A stretch of 64,000 bases of DNA, taken from NCBI GenBank assembly GCA_963839725.1, contig CAWIWT010000006.1, positions 38,429 to 102,428 of the forward strand, written 5' to 3'. Each line of letters opens with the position of its first letter. Position 1 is the first letter of the stretch. The notes under the pieces are model-generated. The model searched no databases and was not told the DNA's origin. It saw only the letters and a list, made by a program, of their open reading frames with translations. A program made the translations under genes and the position numbers. Shown one piece after another: positions 1-7,990 of the stretch. The DNA comes from Kumtagia sp963839725. GTDB taxonomy: Bacteria > Pseudomonadota > Alphaproteobacteria > Rhizobiales > Rhizobiaceae.

Positions 1-451
1 AGCCGCCGGAAAAGGAGGACGCCGGCCGGCGTTGGGCTTCGGAGTCAAAGCCGAGGCCGGCAAGGATAGTTGCCGCCCGCGCCTCCGCCGAATGCGCATC
101 GATATCGGCGAGCCTGATGTGTATCTCGGCGATGCGCGCCGGGTCGGTCGCCGTCTTTTCTTCCTCCAGCAGCGCGCCGCGCTCGGTATCGGCGGCAAGC
201 ACAATCTCGATCAGCGGGTCCTCGGTGCCTGGGGCTTCCTGCGCCACCTGACCGATGCGCGTGTTCTTCGGCAGCGAGATCGAACCCGTTTCGCTGGAAA
301 GATCGCCGGTGATGGCGCGGAACAGCGTGGTCTTGCCGGTGCCGTTACGGCCCACAAGTCCGGCCTTCGCGCCTTCGGGCAGCGAGAGAGAGGCATGATC
401 GAGCAACAGGCGTCCGGCGATGCGGAGGGAGAGATCGTTGATGGTCAGCAT
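1..451 (-). CDS. ABC-F family ATPase, N-terminal part (cut by window edge)
   Basis: The first 150 residues of a soluble ABC ATPase are read leftwards from an ATG at 451. The Walker A motif (GRNGTGKTTL, about residues 35-44) is visible, and the fragment stops exactly at the first bases of the signature motif (SGG) at the window edge. There is no membrane segment. The sequence after Walker A (SLPKNTRIGQVAQE) and the charged linker fit the ABC-F class (Uup/YbiT/EttA type), whose members have two ATPase domains and act on ribosomes rather than in transport. Which ABC-F subgroup it belongs to cannot be told without the second domain. The assignment to ABC-F is firm at family level only. Confidence 0.8.
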   Translation of the reverse strand, partial: MLTINDLSLRIAGRLLLDHASLSLPEGAKAGLVGRNGTGKTTLFRAITGDLSSETGSISLPKNTRIGQVAQEAPGTEDPLIEIVLAADTERGALLEEEKTATDPARIAEIHIRLADIDAHSAEARAATILAGLGFDSEAQRRPASSFSGG

Positions 452-510
452 GGCCGGGCGTTATTGGCGGAGCAAGAGGCGGAGAGCAAGGGCGGAACTT
501 GAGAAAACCT

Positions 511-540
511 CTACCGATGTGTATATGAATACACAGGTAG
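511..540. promoter_or_regulatory. Palindrome upstream of vapB, candidate autoregulatory operator
   Basis: An inverted repeat CTACC-GA-TGTGTAT-ATGA-ATACACA-GGTAG lies 19 bases before the vapB start codon. The inner arms TGTGTAT/ATACACA (518-524, 529-535) and the outer arms CTACC/GGTAG pair perfectly. VapB-type antitoxins usually bind such palindromes in their own promoter. The operator role is inferred from position and symmetry. Confidence 0.6.
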
Positions 541-558
541 ACACATTGGACCGCGGCG

Positions 559-756
559 ATGCGAACCAGCATCGATATAGATGAAAAAACTCTTCGGGAA
601 CTCATGGCTCTGACCGGAGCCAAGACCATGAAGGAAGCGGTCAATCATGCCGTGCGAGATCAGTTGATGCAGCAGCGTGCAATCGACAGCTTGCGCCGCT
701 TACGCGGGAAGATCGAGTGGGAAGGCGACCTCGACGCGATGCGCCGTGACAAATGA
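559..756 (+). CDS. vapB: VapB-family type II antitoxin
   Basis: This is a 65-residue protein that begins MRTSIDIDEKTLRELMALTG, the ribbon-helix-helix start typical of VapB antitoxins (PF09957 type), followed by a charged C-terminal tail (EWEGDLDAMRRDK) that in this family wraps around the toxin. Its TGA stop overlaps the ATG of the downstream toxin frame (ATGA at 753-756), the usual translational coupling of vapBC. A strong palindrome precedes it and may be the binding site through which the protein represses its own promoter. The toxin partner is truncated, so this is probably now an orphan antitoxin. Confidence 0.85.
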   Translation: MRTSIDIDEKTLRELMALTGAKTMKEAVNHAVRDQLMQQRAIDSLRRLRGKIEWEGDLDAMRRDK

Positions 757-956
757 TCCTCGTCGATACGTCGGCTTGGGTCAGTTTCTTCAGGCAATCC
801 GACAGCTTTCACAGCCAATTGCTCGATCGGGAACTTGCCGACAAGCAGGTTATTGTCGGAGACCTGATCGCTGCCGAAATTCTGCAGGGTGTTGATCGAG
901 ACTTTTCGGCAATGGAGCCGCTTCTGGGACTGCGATCCGTCGCTCAGCCAAACTGA
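753..956 (+). pseudogene. vapC: Truncated VapC PIN-domain toxin
   Basis: The frame starts MILVDTSAWVSFFR, the canonical PIN-domain opening with its first metal-binding aspartate, and continues to GDLIAAEILQGVDRDF, which carries the second acidic position (Glu). PIN toxins are about 130 residues; this one stops after 67, and the last ten residues do not resemble the family. The C-terminal half with the remaining acidic metal ligands is absent: a convergent gene ends nine bases further on. No continuation is evident in the other two frames, so this looks like a real deletion rather than a simple frameshift. RNase activity is not expected. Confidence 0.75.
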
Positions 957-964
957 ACCATCAC

Positions 965-1477
965 TCAGGCAAACGGCCGGCCTTCTTCCGTCCGCTGGAA
1001 AGAGACCAAGTCGAGTACAACCGACGGTTTGCCGATCGTCGTCAGGATCGCATGCAACTGGCCGCGATGGTGGGTCTGGTGGTTGAAGGCATGCGCCAGA
1101 GCGGGCGCCAGACGCTGCGATATGGTTCGAATGTCGGTTACGGTGATGTAAGTGAAGCGGCCGTCGAGCTGCTGTTCGGTAAGCCCATTCACCCAGGCGA
1201 CCATGCGGTCATCCTCGGCGATCCGCGCTTTCCGCAATTTTTCAAAATCCGTATACAGAATGGTATCCAGCGTCGCCGGTGCGTCGCCCTCACCGGTAAA
1301 GCGTTTCATCCATATCCGGTCTGTCGCGAGCAGATGGTTCAGCGTTCCCATGGCCGATTTAAAGAAGGCCCCGGTGTCTCGCGTGAACTCTTCCGGGGTC
1401 AATTCCGCCGCTACGTCGTAGACGCGCTGGTTGGCCCAACGATTATAGGCTGCGAACATCTGAAAATGTTGCTTCAT
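965..1477 (-). CDS. DinB-family putative metal-dependent protein
   Basis: A 170-residue protein with the four-helix-bundle signature of the DinB/YfiT superfamily: MKQHFQMFAAYNRWANQRV at the N-terminus, LNHLLATDRIW with the first conserved histidine near residue 48, and the closing HQTHHRGQLHAIL with two further histidines near residues 133-137. These three histidines form the metal site in characterised relatives, some of which are thiol-dependent transferases. The substrate cannot be inferred. It stands alone, converging on the vapBC remnant, with ndk starting divergently about 220 bases away. Confidence 0.85.
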   Translation of the reverse strand: MKQHFQMFAAYNRWANQRVYDVAAELTPEEFTRDTGAFFKSAMGTLNHLLATDRIWMKRFTGEGDAPATLDTILYTDFEKLRKARIAEDDRMVAWVNGLTEQQLDGRFTYITVTDIRTISQRLAPALAHAFNHQTHHRGQLHAILTTIGKPSVVLDLVSFQRTEEGRPFA

Positions 1478-1698
1478 CGGCTTTCCTTTGCGCGCGATGC
1501 GACGAGATCTGCATTCCTAATTGCGAAACGATCGGACGCCAATGACGATTGTTCCATTGGAGCCCTGCTGCCTCGGCCCTCGTGAGGGACCGGCGCATGA
1601 CGGCGGCTACCTGAACCGTTGCGCGCCTCTTGGCAATGCCACGGGCGGCCTGTATAGGCACCGCCACCTCCCAATTGGACAGTTTAGAAGGAAACGCC

Positions 1699-2121
1699 AT
1701 GGCGACCGAACGTACGTTCTCTATGATCAAGCCCGATGCGACCCGCCGCAATCTCACCGGCGCCATCACCAGGATGCTCGAGGACGCCGGTCTGCGCGTT
1801 GTCGCATCGCGCCGCGTCTGGATGAGTCTGCGTGAAGCGCAGGGCTTTTATGCCGTCCACAAGGATCGCCCGTTCTTCGCCGAACTGACCGAATTCATGT
1901 CGTCCGGCCCGACCATCGTTCAGGTGCTCGAGGGCGAGAACGCCGTCGCCAAGAACCGCGAAGTGATGGGCGCAACCAACCCGGCGAATGCCGAGAAAGG
2001 CACAATCCGCAAGGTGCATGCCCTGTCGATCGGTGAGAATTCGGTGCATGGTTCGGACGCCCCCGAAACCGCGGCACAGGAAATCAAGTACTGGTTCTCC
2101 GATACCGAGATCGTCGGCTGA
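1699..2121 (+). CDS. ndk: Nucleoside diphosphate kinase
   Basis: A 140-residue cytoplasmic enzyme that transfers the gamma phosphate of ATP to nucleoside diphosphates through a phosphohistidine. The start MATERTFSMIKPDA is the standard NDK N-terminus, and the ATG at 1699 is preceded by AGAAGGA; longer upstream starts would add a non-homologous tail. The active-site block GENSVHGSDAPETAAQEI contains the phosphorylated histidine. Length matches bacterial NDKs. It is monocistronic and followed by a clear terminator. Confidence 0.97.
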   Translation: MATERTFSMIKPDATRRNLTGAITRMLEDAGLRVVASRRVWMSLREAQGFYAVHKDRPFFAELTEFMSSGPTIVQVLEGENAVAKNREVMGATNPANAEKGTIRKVHALSIGENSVHGSDAPETAAQEIKYWFSDTEIVG

Positions 2122-2154
2122 GAAAGCCGCAAGGACTGAACGGTTTGAATTGGG

Positions 2155-2184
2155 AAAGCCAGCCTTCGCGCCGGCTTTCTTTTT
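2155..2184 (+). terminator. Rho-independent terminator of ndk
   Basis: A GC-rich hairpin with outer arms AAAGCC and GGCTTT is followed by CTTTTT, 34 bases after the ndk stop codon. It is positioned to end the ndk transcript before the convergent moaE gene. Confidence 0.8.
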
Positions 2185-2220
2185 GGCGGGCGTTAGAGCA
2201 GGTCGCACTCCAAAAGCCTG

Positions 2221-2685
2221 TTACCAGCGCTTGGCGGCAACTTCATCCGAGGATTTCGCCTCGACCCACTCGCCGGCGCTCCCCTTGCGAGGATGTTCCT
2301 TCTTCCAGAACGGGGCGCGGGTTTTCAGGTAGTCCATGAGAAACGACGCTGCTTGAAAAGCGGCATCCCGATGCGATGACGCGGCAACGACGAGCACAAT
2401 GTTTTCACCGGGCTCGATACGGCCATAGCGGTGGATTGCGGTCAGCCCGGACAATGGCCAGCGTTCGGTAGCTTGCCTGGCGATACGGATGATTTCGGCT
2501 TCGGCCATGCCAGGATAATGTTCCAACTCCAGCGCGGACAGCGTGCCCGCCTCGTCGCGGCAAAGACCGGAGAACGTCACCACCGCGCCGACATCGGCGC
2601 GCCCCCGCGTCATCCGCGCGATCTCGACAGCGACGTCAAAATCCTCCCGCTGGATGCGCACGACCGGCTCGGCCTGTGTCGGCAC
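2221..2685 (-). CDS. moaE: Molybdopterin synthase catalytic subunit MoaE
   Basis: A 154-residue protein matching MoaE over its length: GAVVTFSGLCRDE near residue 33, the HYPGMAE core, IHRYGRIEPGE, and the lysine-rich active-site block LKTRAPFWKKEHP. With MoaD it converts precursor Z to molybdopterin in the cytoplasm. It lies four bases after moaD and is the last gene of an operon running SDR-uvrC-pgsA-moaD-moaE. The sulfite-oxidase-like molybdoenzyme at 61.3 kb is one possible user of the cofactor in this window. Confidence 0.95.
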   Translation of the reverse strand: MPTQAEPVVRIQREDFDVAVEIARMTRGRADVGAVVTFSGLCRDEAGTLSALELEHYPGMAEAEIIRIARQATERWPLSGLTAIHRYGRIEPGENIVLVVAASSHRDAAFQAASFLMDYLKTRAPFWKKEHPRKGSAGEWVEAKSSDEVAAKRW

Positions 2686-2689
2686 CGGC

Positions 2690-2956
2690 TTAGCCTCCGG
2701 TCATCGGCGGGAAAAGTGCGATCTCGCGAGCGCCCGCCAGTCCTTCGCGGTGATCGACGTGTTCGTGATTTATGGCGACCCGTATCGCATCGGGATATTT
2801 TAGCGCCTGCTCATATCCCTCTCCGCGCTCCCGCAGCCAAGCGAGCAGGTCCCGCACCGACTTCACATTGGCCGGAAGGACGACATCCTCCTCGGCGCGG
2901 CCAATACGCTCACGCACCCAGGCGAAATAGATCAGCTTGACGGATTCGGCGCTCAT
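2690..2956 (-). CDS. moaD: Molybdopterin synthase sulfur-carrier subunit MoaD
   Basis: An 88-residue ubiquitin-fold protein ending MTGG. The C-terminal double glycine is the site that becomes a thiocarboxylate and donates sulfur to precursor Z within the MoaD-MoaE complex. The start (MSAESVKLIYFAWVRERIG) resembles rhizobial MoaD, and the ATG overlaps the pgsA stop by four bases, implying translational coupling. moaE follows after four bases. Confidence 0.94.
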   Translation of the reverse strand: MSAESVKLIYFAWVRERIGRAEEDVVLPANVKSVRDLLAWLRERGEGYEQALKYPDAIRVAINHEHVDHREGLAGAREIALFPPMTGG

Positions 2957-3549
2957 TCGTCGACGATGTGTTTCAGGCCAGCGCGGAAATAATCATAGCC
3001 GGTATATAGGGTCAGGATCGCCGACACCCAAAGCAGGAAAATGCCGATCTGGGTCCAGTAAGGCACAATGTTGTCGCCAACCGGTCCGAGCAGCAGGAAG
3101 GCGATTGCGATCATCTGCGCCGTGGTCTTCCACTTGGCCAGTTTGGTCACCGGTACGCTGACCTTGAGTTCGGCAAGATACTCGCGCAGGCCGGATACGA
3201 GAATTTCGCGACACAGGATGATGATCGCCGCCCACAGCGACCAGCCGGCAATACCGCCGCGATGGTCCGTATCGGCTGCAAGCAGCAGCAGGCACGTCGC
3301 GACGAGCAGCTTGTCGGCAATCGGATCGAGCATGCGGCCGATGTTCGACGTCTGCTGCCAGGCGCGCGCGAGATAGCCGTCGAAATAATCGGTCACGCTC
3401 GCGACGATAAAGACGATGAAAGCGCTCCAGCGCGCAAACTCGCTGGATTGCAGCCTGCCTTCCAGGAAGAAGCACAGGACCACCAGCGGGACTGCAATGA
3501 TCCGACCGTAGGTCAGTATGTTGGGAAGGTTGAATGCGCGCTTTGCCAT
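2953..3549 (-). CDS. pgsA: CDP-diacylglycerol-glycerol-3-phosphate 3-phosphatidyltransferase
   Basis: A 198-residue integral membrane enzyme that makes phosphatidylglycerophosphate, the committed step to phosphatidylglycerol. The CDP-alcohol phosphatidyltransferase motif D-G-x2-A-R-x8-G-x3-D-x3-D is intact at FDGYLARAW...GRMLDPIADK (about residues 57-80). Several hydrophobic helices follow. It begins about 100 bases after uvrC and overlaps moaD, a gene order widely conserved in Rhizobiales. Confidence 0.95.
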   Translation of the reverse strand: MAKRAFNLPNILTYGRIIAVPLVVLCFFLEGRLQSSEFARWSAFIVFIVASVTDYFDGYLARAWQQTSNIGRMLDPIADKLLVATCLLLLAADTDHRGGIAGWSLWAAIIILCREILVSGLREYLAELKVSVPVTKLAKWKTTAQMIAIAFLLLGPVGDNIVPYWTQIGIFLLWVSAILTLYTGYDYFRAGLKHIVDE

Positions 3550-3650
3550 GATTTACGTCGTTTCCCGCCAAGCGTAGCCAAATCAGAACCAGTCATCAGT
3601 GGTCAATTGCTCAAACAGGCCTGACCCGGCGCAATTGAGGCATGAAATGA

Positions 3651-5714
3651 TTAATTCTCATGAAAATGATCATAGATCGCCCGCGCAACCAACTCCGAGA
3701 TGCCGTCTACCGACATCAAATCGTCCATCGCCGCGCGGCTTACCGCTTTCGCCGTTCCGAAATGGAGGAGTAGCGCACGTTTGCGGCCCGGTCCGATTCC
3801 GGCGATTTCATCGAGCGGGTTCTTCGTCATCTCCTTTTTGCGGCGAGCGCGGTGCGACCCGATTGCGAACCGATGCGCCTCGTCGCGCAGGCGTTGAACA
3901 AAATAAAGAACCGGATCGCGCACCGGCAGCGTGAACAATTCGCGGCCTGGCGGGAAGAACCGCTCACGGCCGGCATCGCGGTCGACACCCTTGGCCACCC
4001 CAATCGCGATGACGCGTTCGGCAATGCCCAGCCCGTCCAGTATCTTGCGCACCGCCGACATCTGGCCTTGGCCGCCGTCGATGAAAATGACATCCGGCCA
4101 CACTGGAAACGCGCTGCCGACAACCTCGTCGTCCTCCGGCGCGGAACCTGTCGCGCTGTTACCGGTTTCCTGCTCGTCCTTCAGCAGGCGCGAAAAGCGG
4201 CGTTCCATCACTTCGCGCATCATGCCGAAGTCGTCGCCCGGCGTTATGTCCGTCGAGCGGATGTTGAACTTGCGATACTGGTTCTTCACGAAGCCTTCCG
4301 GCCCGGCGACAATCATCGCGCCGACGGCATTGGTGCCCATGATATGGGAGTTGTCGTAAACCTCGATGCGCGTCGGCGTCTTCTCGAGACCGAAGGTCTC
4401 CTTCAAGCCGATCAGAAGCCGCGCTTGCGTCGATGTCTCGGCCAGACGCCGCGCCAACGCCTCGCGCGCATTCTGCAGGGCGTGATCGGCAAGATCCTTC
4501 TTCTCGCCCCGCTTCGGAACGCTAATCACGATCTTGTGGCCGGCGCGCGTGGACAGCGCCTGTTCAAGCAAGTCCTGCTCCTCGACCTCCTGGGCCAGCA
4601 GGATCATCTTCGGGCAAGGCTTGTCGTCATAGAACTGGGCGAGAAACGAGCCGAGCACCTCGCCGGCTTCAAGTGCCGGATCGGCCTTCGGGAAATAGGC
4701 GCGGTTGCCCCAGTTCTGGCCGGTTCGGAAGAAAAACACCTGGATACAGACCTGGCCGCCTTCCTGATGCAGGGCGAATACGTCCGCTTCCTCGACCGAT
4801 TGCGGATTGATGCCCTGGTGGCTCTGCACATGCGAGAGTGCCGCCAGCCGGTCGCGATAGACGGCGGCGCGCTCGAAATCGAGGTCGTCGGAGGCCTGCT
4901 GCATGGCGCCGGCGATCTGCGTCTTCACCTTCTGGCTGCGGCCCGACAGGAAGTCCTTCGCCTCGCCGACGAGCTCCGCATAATCCTCGGTCGAAACCTC
5001 ACCCGTACATGGCCCCGAGCAGCGCTTGATCTGGTAAAGCAGGCAAGGCCGGGTGCGCGTCTCGAAGACCGAATCCGTGCAGGTGCGCAGCAGGAAGGCC
5101 CGCTGCAAAGCGTTGATGGTGCGCCCGACCGCGCCCGCCGACGCGAAAGGCCCGAAGTAGTCGCCTTTGCGCGAGCGCGCCCCGCGATGCTTGAAAATAC
5201 CCGGCGCGGCATGATCGCCAGTGACGACGATATAGGGAAACGATTTGTCGTCACGCAGCAGCACATTGAAACGCGGCCGCAAGCGCTTGATAAGATTCGC
5301 TTCCAGCAGCAACGCCTCGATCTCGGTGCGCGTCACCACGAATTCCATCGTGGCGGTCTCGCGCACCATCCGCCCGATGCGGTTGGTGTGGAAGCGGCCT
5401 TGCGCATAAGCGGTGACGCGCTTTTTCAGGCTCCGCGCCTTGCCGACATAAAGCGCGTCGCCGGCGGCATTCATCATCCGATAGACGCCGGGTGAGTTGG
5501 GGAGGCGCTTCACCAGTGTCTGGATCACGTCGGCGCCAACCCTGCCGTCGGCATCGCCGCTATGCGCGCTCCAGTCGATGGCGGTGAACGGCAGGTCCGG
5601 GCCGGCGGCAGGCGCCGGCTCGGCGGCTATCTCCTCGTCGTCATCCGTGTCGCCATCCGGAAGATAGCCGGCAACGTCATCCGAAGCGGTGTCCTTCTTC
5701 GGAATCGGCGGCAT
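3651..5714 (-). CDS. uvrC: Excinuclease ABC subunit C
   Basis: A 687-residue nucleotide-excision-repair nuclease. In order: an acidic non-conserved N-terminal extension of about 65 residues, the GIY-YIG nuclease domain (SPGVYRMMN...ALYVGKARSLKKR, roughly 73-105) for the 3-prime incision, a UVR motif (LDFERAAVYRDRL, near 290) that binds UvrB, the RNase H-like domain for the 5-prime incision, and C-terminal helix-hairpin-helix repeats (IAGIGPGRKRALL and SVDGISELVARAI). The frame is unbroken, unlike several neighbours. The SDR gene ends 24 bases upstream and pgsA follows. Confidence 0.97.
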   Translation of the reverse strand: MPPIPKKDTASDDVAGYLPDGDTDDDEEIAAEPAPAAGPDLPFTAIDWSAHSGDADGRVGADVIQTLVKRLPNSPGVYRMMNAAGDALYVGKARSLKKRVTAYAQGRFHTNRIGRMVRETATMEFVVTRTEIEALLLEANLIKRLRPRFNVLLRDDKSFPYIVVTGDHAAPGIFKHRGARSRKGDYFGPFASAGAVGRTINALQRAFLLRTCTDSVFETRTRPCLLYQIKRCSGPCTGEVSTEDYAELVGEAKDFLSGRSQKVKTQIAGAMQQASDDLDFERAAVYRDRLAALSHVQSHQGINPQSVEEADVFALHQEGGQVCIQVFFFRTGQNWGNRAYFPKADPALEAGEVLGSFLAQFYDDKPCPKMILLAQEVEEQDLLEQALSTRAGHKIVISVPKRGEKKDLADHALQNAREALARRLAETSTQARLLIGLKETFGLEKTPTRIEVYDNSHIMGTNAVGAMIVAGPEGFVKNQYRKFNIRSTDITPGDDFGMMREVMERRFSRLLKDEQETGNSATGSAPEDDEVVGSAFPVWPDVIFIDGGQGQMSAVRKILDGLGIAERVIAIGVAKGVDRDAGRERFFPPGRELFTLPVRDPVLYFVQRLRDEAHRFAIGSHRARRKKEMTKNPLDEIAGIGPGRKRALLLHFGTAKAVSRAAMDDLMSVDGISELVARAIYDHFHEN

Positions 5715-5738
5715 CTTGATCGTGCGTGCTGCAGGAAC

Positions 5739-6504
5739 TCATTCAGCGATGCCTGACACGTCCGGCGTTTCCCACGCAAGATGCTGGCCGCCATCGAGGG
5801 CGATCATCTGGCCGGTGATCGACCGCATCTGCCATAAATAGCGGATGGTTGCGCCAAAATCTTCAAGCGCGCGGCCCGCGCTTCAGCAGCAGGCCGGCGA
5901 GCTGCATGTCGAAATCCTCCGGTGTCTGGCGGGCGCTCGGCAGCGCCGGGCCTGGACCGATCGCGTTGACGCGGATGCGCGGCGCGAGCGCCTGCGCCAT
6001 GATGACCGTCGCCGACCACATCGCAGACTTCGACAGCGAGTAGGTAAAATAGCGCGGCGTCGGCCGCAGCACGCGTTGGTCGACGATATTGACCACGAGG
6101 CCCTCGCCGTCAGTCGGAATGGCTTCGGCAAGCGACCGCGCCAGCGCGACGGGCGCCTTCACGTGGATGCCGAAATGCGCGTCCCATCCGTCCCACGTGA
6201 AATCGGTAACGGAATCGTTCTCGAAGATCGACGCGTTGTTGATGATGATCGACAACGGTCCGATTGCTGCCTCAGTCGATGGAACCAGTTGCGCGATCTG
6301 ATCGACATCCGTCAGGTCGGCTTCGACCACCACCGCTACGCCGCCAAAAGCGCGGATGGAGCTGGCAAGCGCCTCGCCCTCCGCACCCGAATGGTTGCTG
6401 TGGATCGCCACGCCAAACCCGTGATGCGCCAAATCCTCAACGATGGCGCGGCCAACGCGCCTTGCGCCGCCAGTAACCAAAACGTTGATGCGATCTTCAG
6501 GCAA
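5739..6504 (-). CDS. SDR-family oxidoreductase (one frameshift near 5880)
   Basis: A classical short-chain dehydrogenase/reductase. TGGARRVGRAI (about residues 11-21) is the dinucleotide-binding loop, NNAS follows near residue 90, and YSLSKSAMW supplies the Tyr-x3-Lys catalytic pair. The first frame runs to LLKRGPRA and stops. The family C-terminus (ALEDFGATIRYLWQM..ITGQMIALDGGQHLAWE) continues in another frame to a TGA at 5739. One extra base in a GC-alternating run (CCGCGCGC) explains the break. It is the likely first gene of the uvrC operon. The substrate is unknown; a sequence error is more probable than decay. Confidence 0.8.
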
Positions 6505-6924
6505 TTTCCACCCAATTTCTTGTTTGGCGCATATTGACGCGTCACCAAAGTAGTCCGTCGCCTAATATTACCGATCATTGCAGATCCGGCGGCAATGTGG
6601 CGATGTCGCCCTGATTGCGACCGCGCAGCGAGGAAAACAGCCAACCGCACATGCGCAATATAAGGCGCTGAACCCCTTGCACCAAGCGCACTTGCGGCAA
6701 ACGCGTCAACCATCCTGACATACGGGTGTTGCAGGCATGCAACGCATGCCGGCTGCCCAATTCGCGTCGTCAAATCATCAAATTTATGGTCGGCTCGGGC
6801 CGCATTTCGGCGCGACATTCCAACCGCCGAGCACCGCGCCCGTTCCTCCCGACCTGGGCCGGGGCTCACGGCGAAATTCACCACAGCGCGTCCCGAGTAT
6901 GCTGTGGCTAAGGAGAACTAAGAA
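6505..6924. other. Gene-free intergenic region
   Basis: These 420 bases separate the divergent SDR gene and the outer-membrane protein gene. I see no convincing coding frame, tRNA or riboswitch. A small inverted repeat built on GCATGC occurs near 6730-6760, and AAGGAG just before 6925 is the ribosome-binding site of the next gene. Confidence 0.5.
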
Positions 6925-7587
6925 ATGTCAGCTAGATTCCATTTTACCCGCCCGGCCGCAGCGGCATTCGGCCTTCTTGCATTCATGAGCATCGGCGTCG
7001 CACATGCTGCGGACGCCATCGAAGCGCCGCCCGCTCCCGCAGAACCAATGGAGGTTCCACCTGTGGCAAGCTGGACCGGCGGCTACGCCGGTATCACCGC
7101 AGGCTACGGCTTTGCCGGCGAGTCTCAGGGCAAAGGGACCACCGTCGACACTGACGGTTTCGTCGGCGGCGGCTTCGCTGGTTACAATCAGGAACTCGGC
7201 AACGGTATCGTGCTGGGTGGCGAAGGCGACATCGGCTACTCAGGCGTCGAGGGCGCGAATGACGGCGTCCGCGTCAAGTCCGGTGTTGATGGATCGTTGC
7301 GCGCCCGCCTCGGCTACGCCGTTACGCCTGATATTCTCGGCTACGTCACCGGTGGTGGTGCCGCGAAGCACATGTCGGTACGCGAAGGCGGCGAAGAAGA
7401 CTCCGCGACCCAACTCGGCTGGACCGCCGGCGTCGGCACTGACGTGAAGCTCACCGAAAAGGTGTTCGCCCGCGTCGAGTACCGCTACTCAGACTATGGC
7501 AGCGCCGAATTCAATACCGGCAGCGGCACGAGCAACGTCGACGCCAGCGACCATCGCGTGCAGATGGGCGTCGGCTTCCAGTTCTAA
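6925..7587 (+). CDS. Outer-membrane beta-barrel protein (Omp25/31-like porin family)
   Basis: A 220-residue secreted protein. Residues 1-28 form a signal peptide with a hydrophobic core (FGLLAFMSIGVAHA) and AHA-AD cleavage site. A short proline-rich linker (EAPPAPAEPMEVPP) follows, then WTGGYAGITAGYGF, which opens the OmpA-like transmembrane barrel (OMP_b-brl family). The C-terminus VQMGVGFQF ends in phenylalanine as expected for BAM-assembled barrels. Rhizobial and Brucella Omp25/Omp31 proteins share this layout. It is monocistronic with a good Shine-Dalgarno (AAGGAG) and a perfect terminator. Its precise role is not deducible. Confidence 0.88.
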   Translation: MSARFHFTRPAAAAFGLLAFMSIGVAHAADAIEAPPAPAEPMEVPPVASWTGGYAGITAGYGFAGESQGKGTTVDTDGFVGGGFAGYNQELGNGIVLGGEGDIGYSGVEGANDGVRVKSGVDGSLRARLGYAVTPDILGYVTGGGAAKHMSVREGGEEDSATQLGWTAGVGTDVKLTEKVFARVEYRYSDYGSAEFNTGSGTSNVDASDHRVQMGVGFQF

Positions 7588-7610
7588 ACTGGTTCTATAA
7601 GCGAGCATGG

Positions 7611-7632
7611 AAGGCCGGGCGCCCGGCCTTTC
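7611..7632 (+). terminator. Rho-independent terminator after the outer-membrane protein gene
   Basis: A perfect 20-base palindrome (AAGGCCGGGC followed directly by its reverse complement, ending CCTT then TCT) sits 23 bases after the stop codon at 7587. Confidence 0.85.
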
Positions 7633-7732
7633 TGCTTGTCCGGGACTTACAGCAGGCAGAGTGTATTGCTTGTCTTGATTTCGATCTGGATTTGTGGCGG
7701 ATGCAAACTAAATTCGCGATATAGAGCATAGG

Positions 7733-7972
7733 ATGATAAATCGCTTCGAAGGTCCCGGCGCAAGGGAAGCTGGAATCCGCTATCTCGACGGTGACTTTCA
7801 GGTCACCAGCCCGGGATCATTCGTGCGCTGCGCGGTGACCGGCGAACGCATCGCTCTCGACGAGTTGAAGTACTGGAGTGTCGCGCGGCAGGAACCCTAT
7901 ATCGACGCCGCAGCTTCGTTGAAGCGCGAGATCGCGTCAGATCCGTCATTGCGCACGCGCAGCGCCCGCTAG
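7733..7972 (+). CDS. DUF2093 domain-containing protein
   Basis: A 79-residue protein. The pattern MINRFEGPGAREAGIRYLDG, then GSFVRCAVTGERIALDELKYWSVARQEPY, is the DUF2093 signature found almost only in Alphaproteobacteria, usually next to lpxK. Function is unknown; the single CAVTG motif and small size suggest a small folded domain. It converges on lpxK, with the two stops about 20 bases apart. Confidence 0.88.
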   Translation: MINRFEGPGAREAGIRYLDGDFQVTSPGSFVRCAVTGERIALDELKYWSVARQEPYIDAAASLKREIASDPSLRTRSAR

Positions 7973-7990
7973 CCGGGCGGGAGTTCCCAG

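Noticed and set aside
3852..5495. 547-residue plus-strand frame inside uvrC
   Set aside because: Shadow of uvrC in GC-rich DNA; the minus strand has complete UvrC domains.
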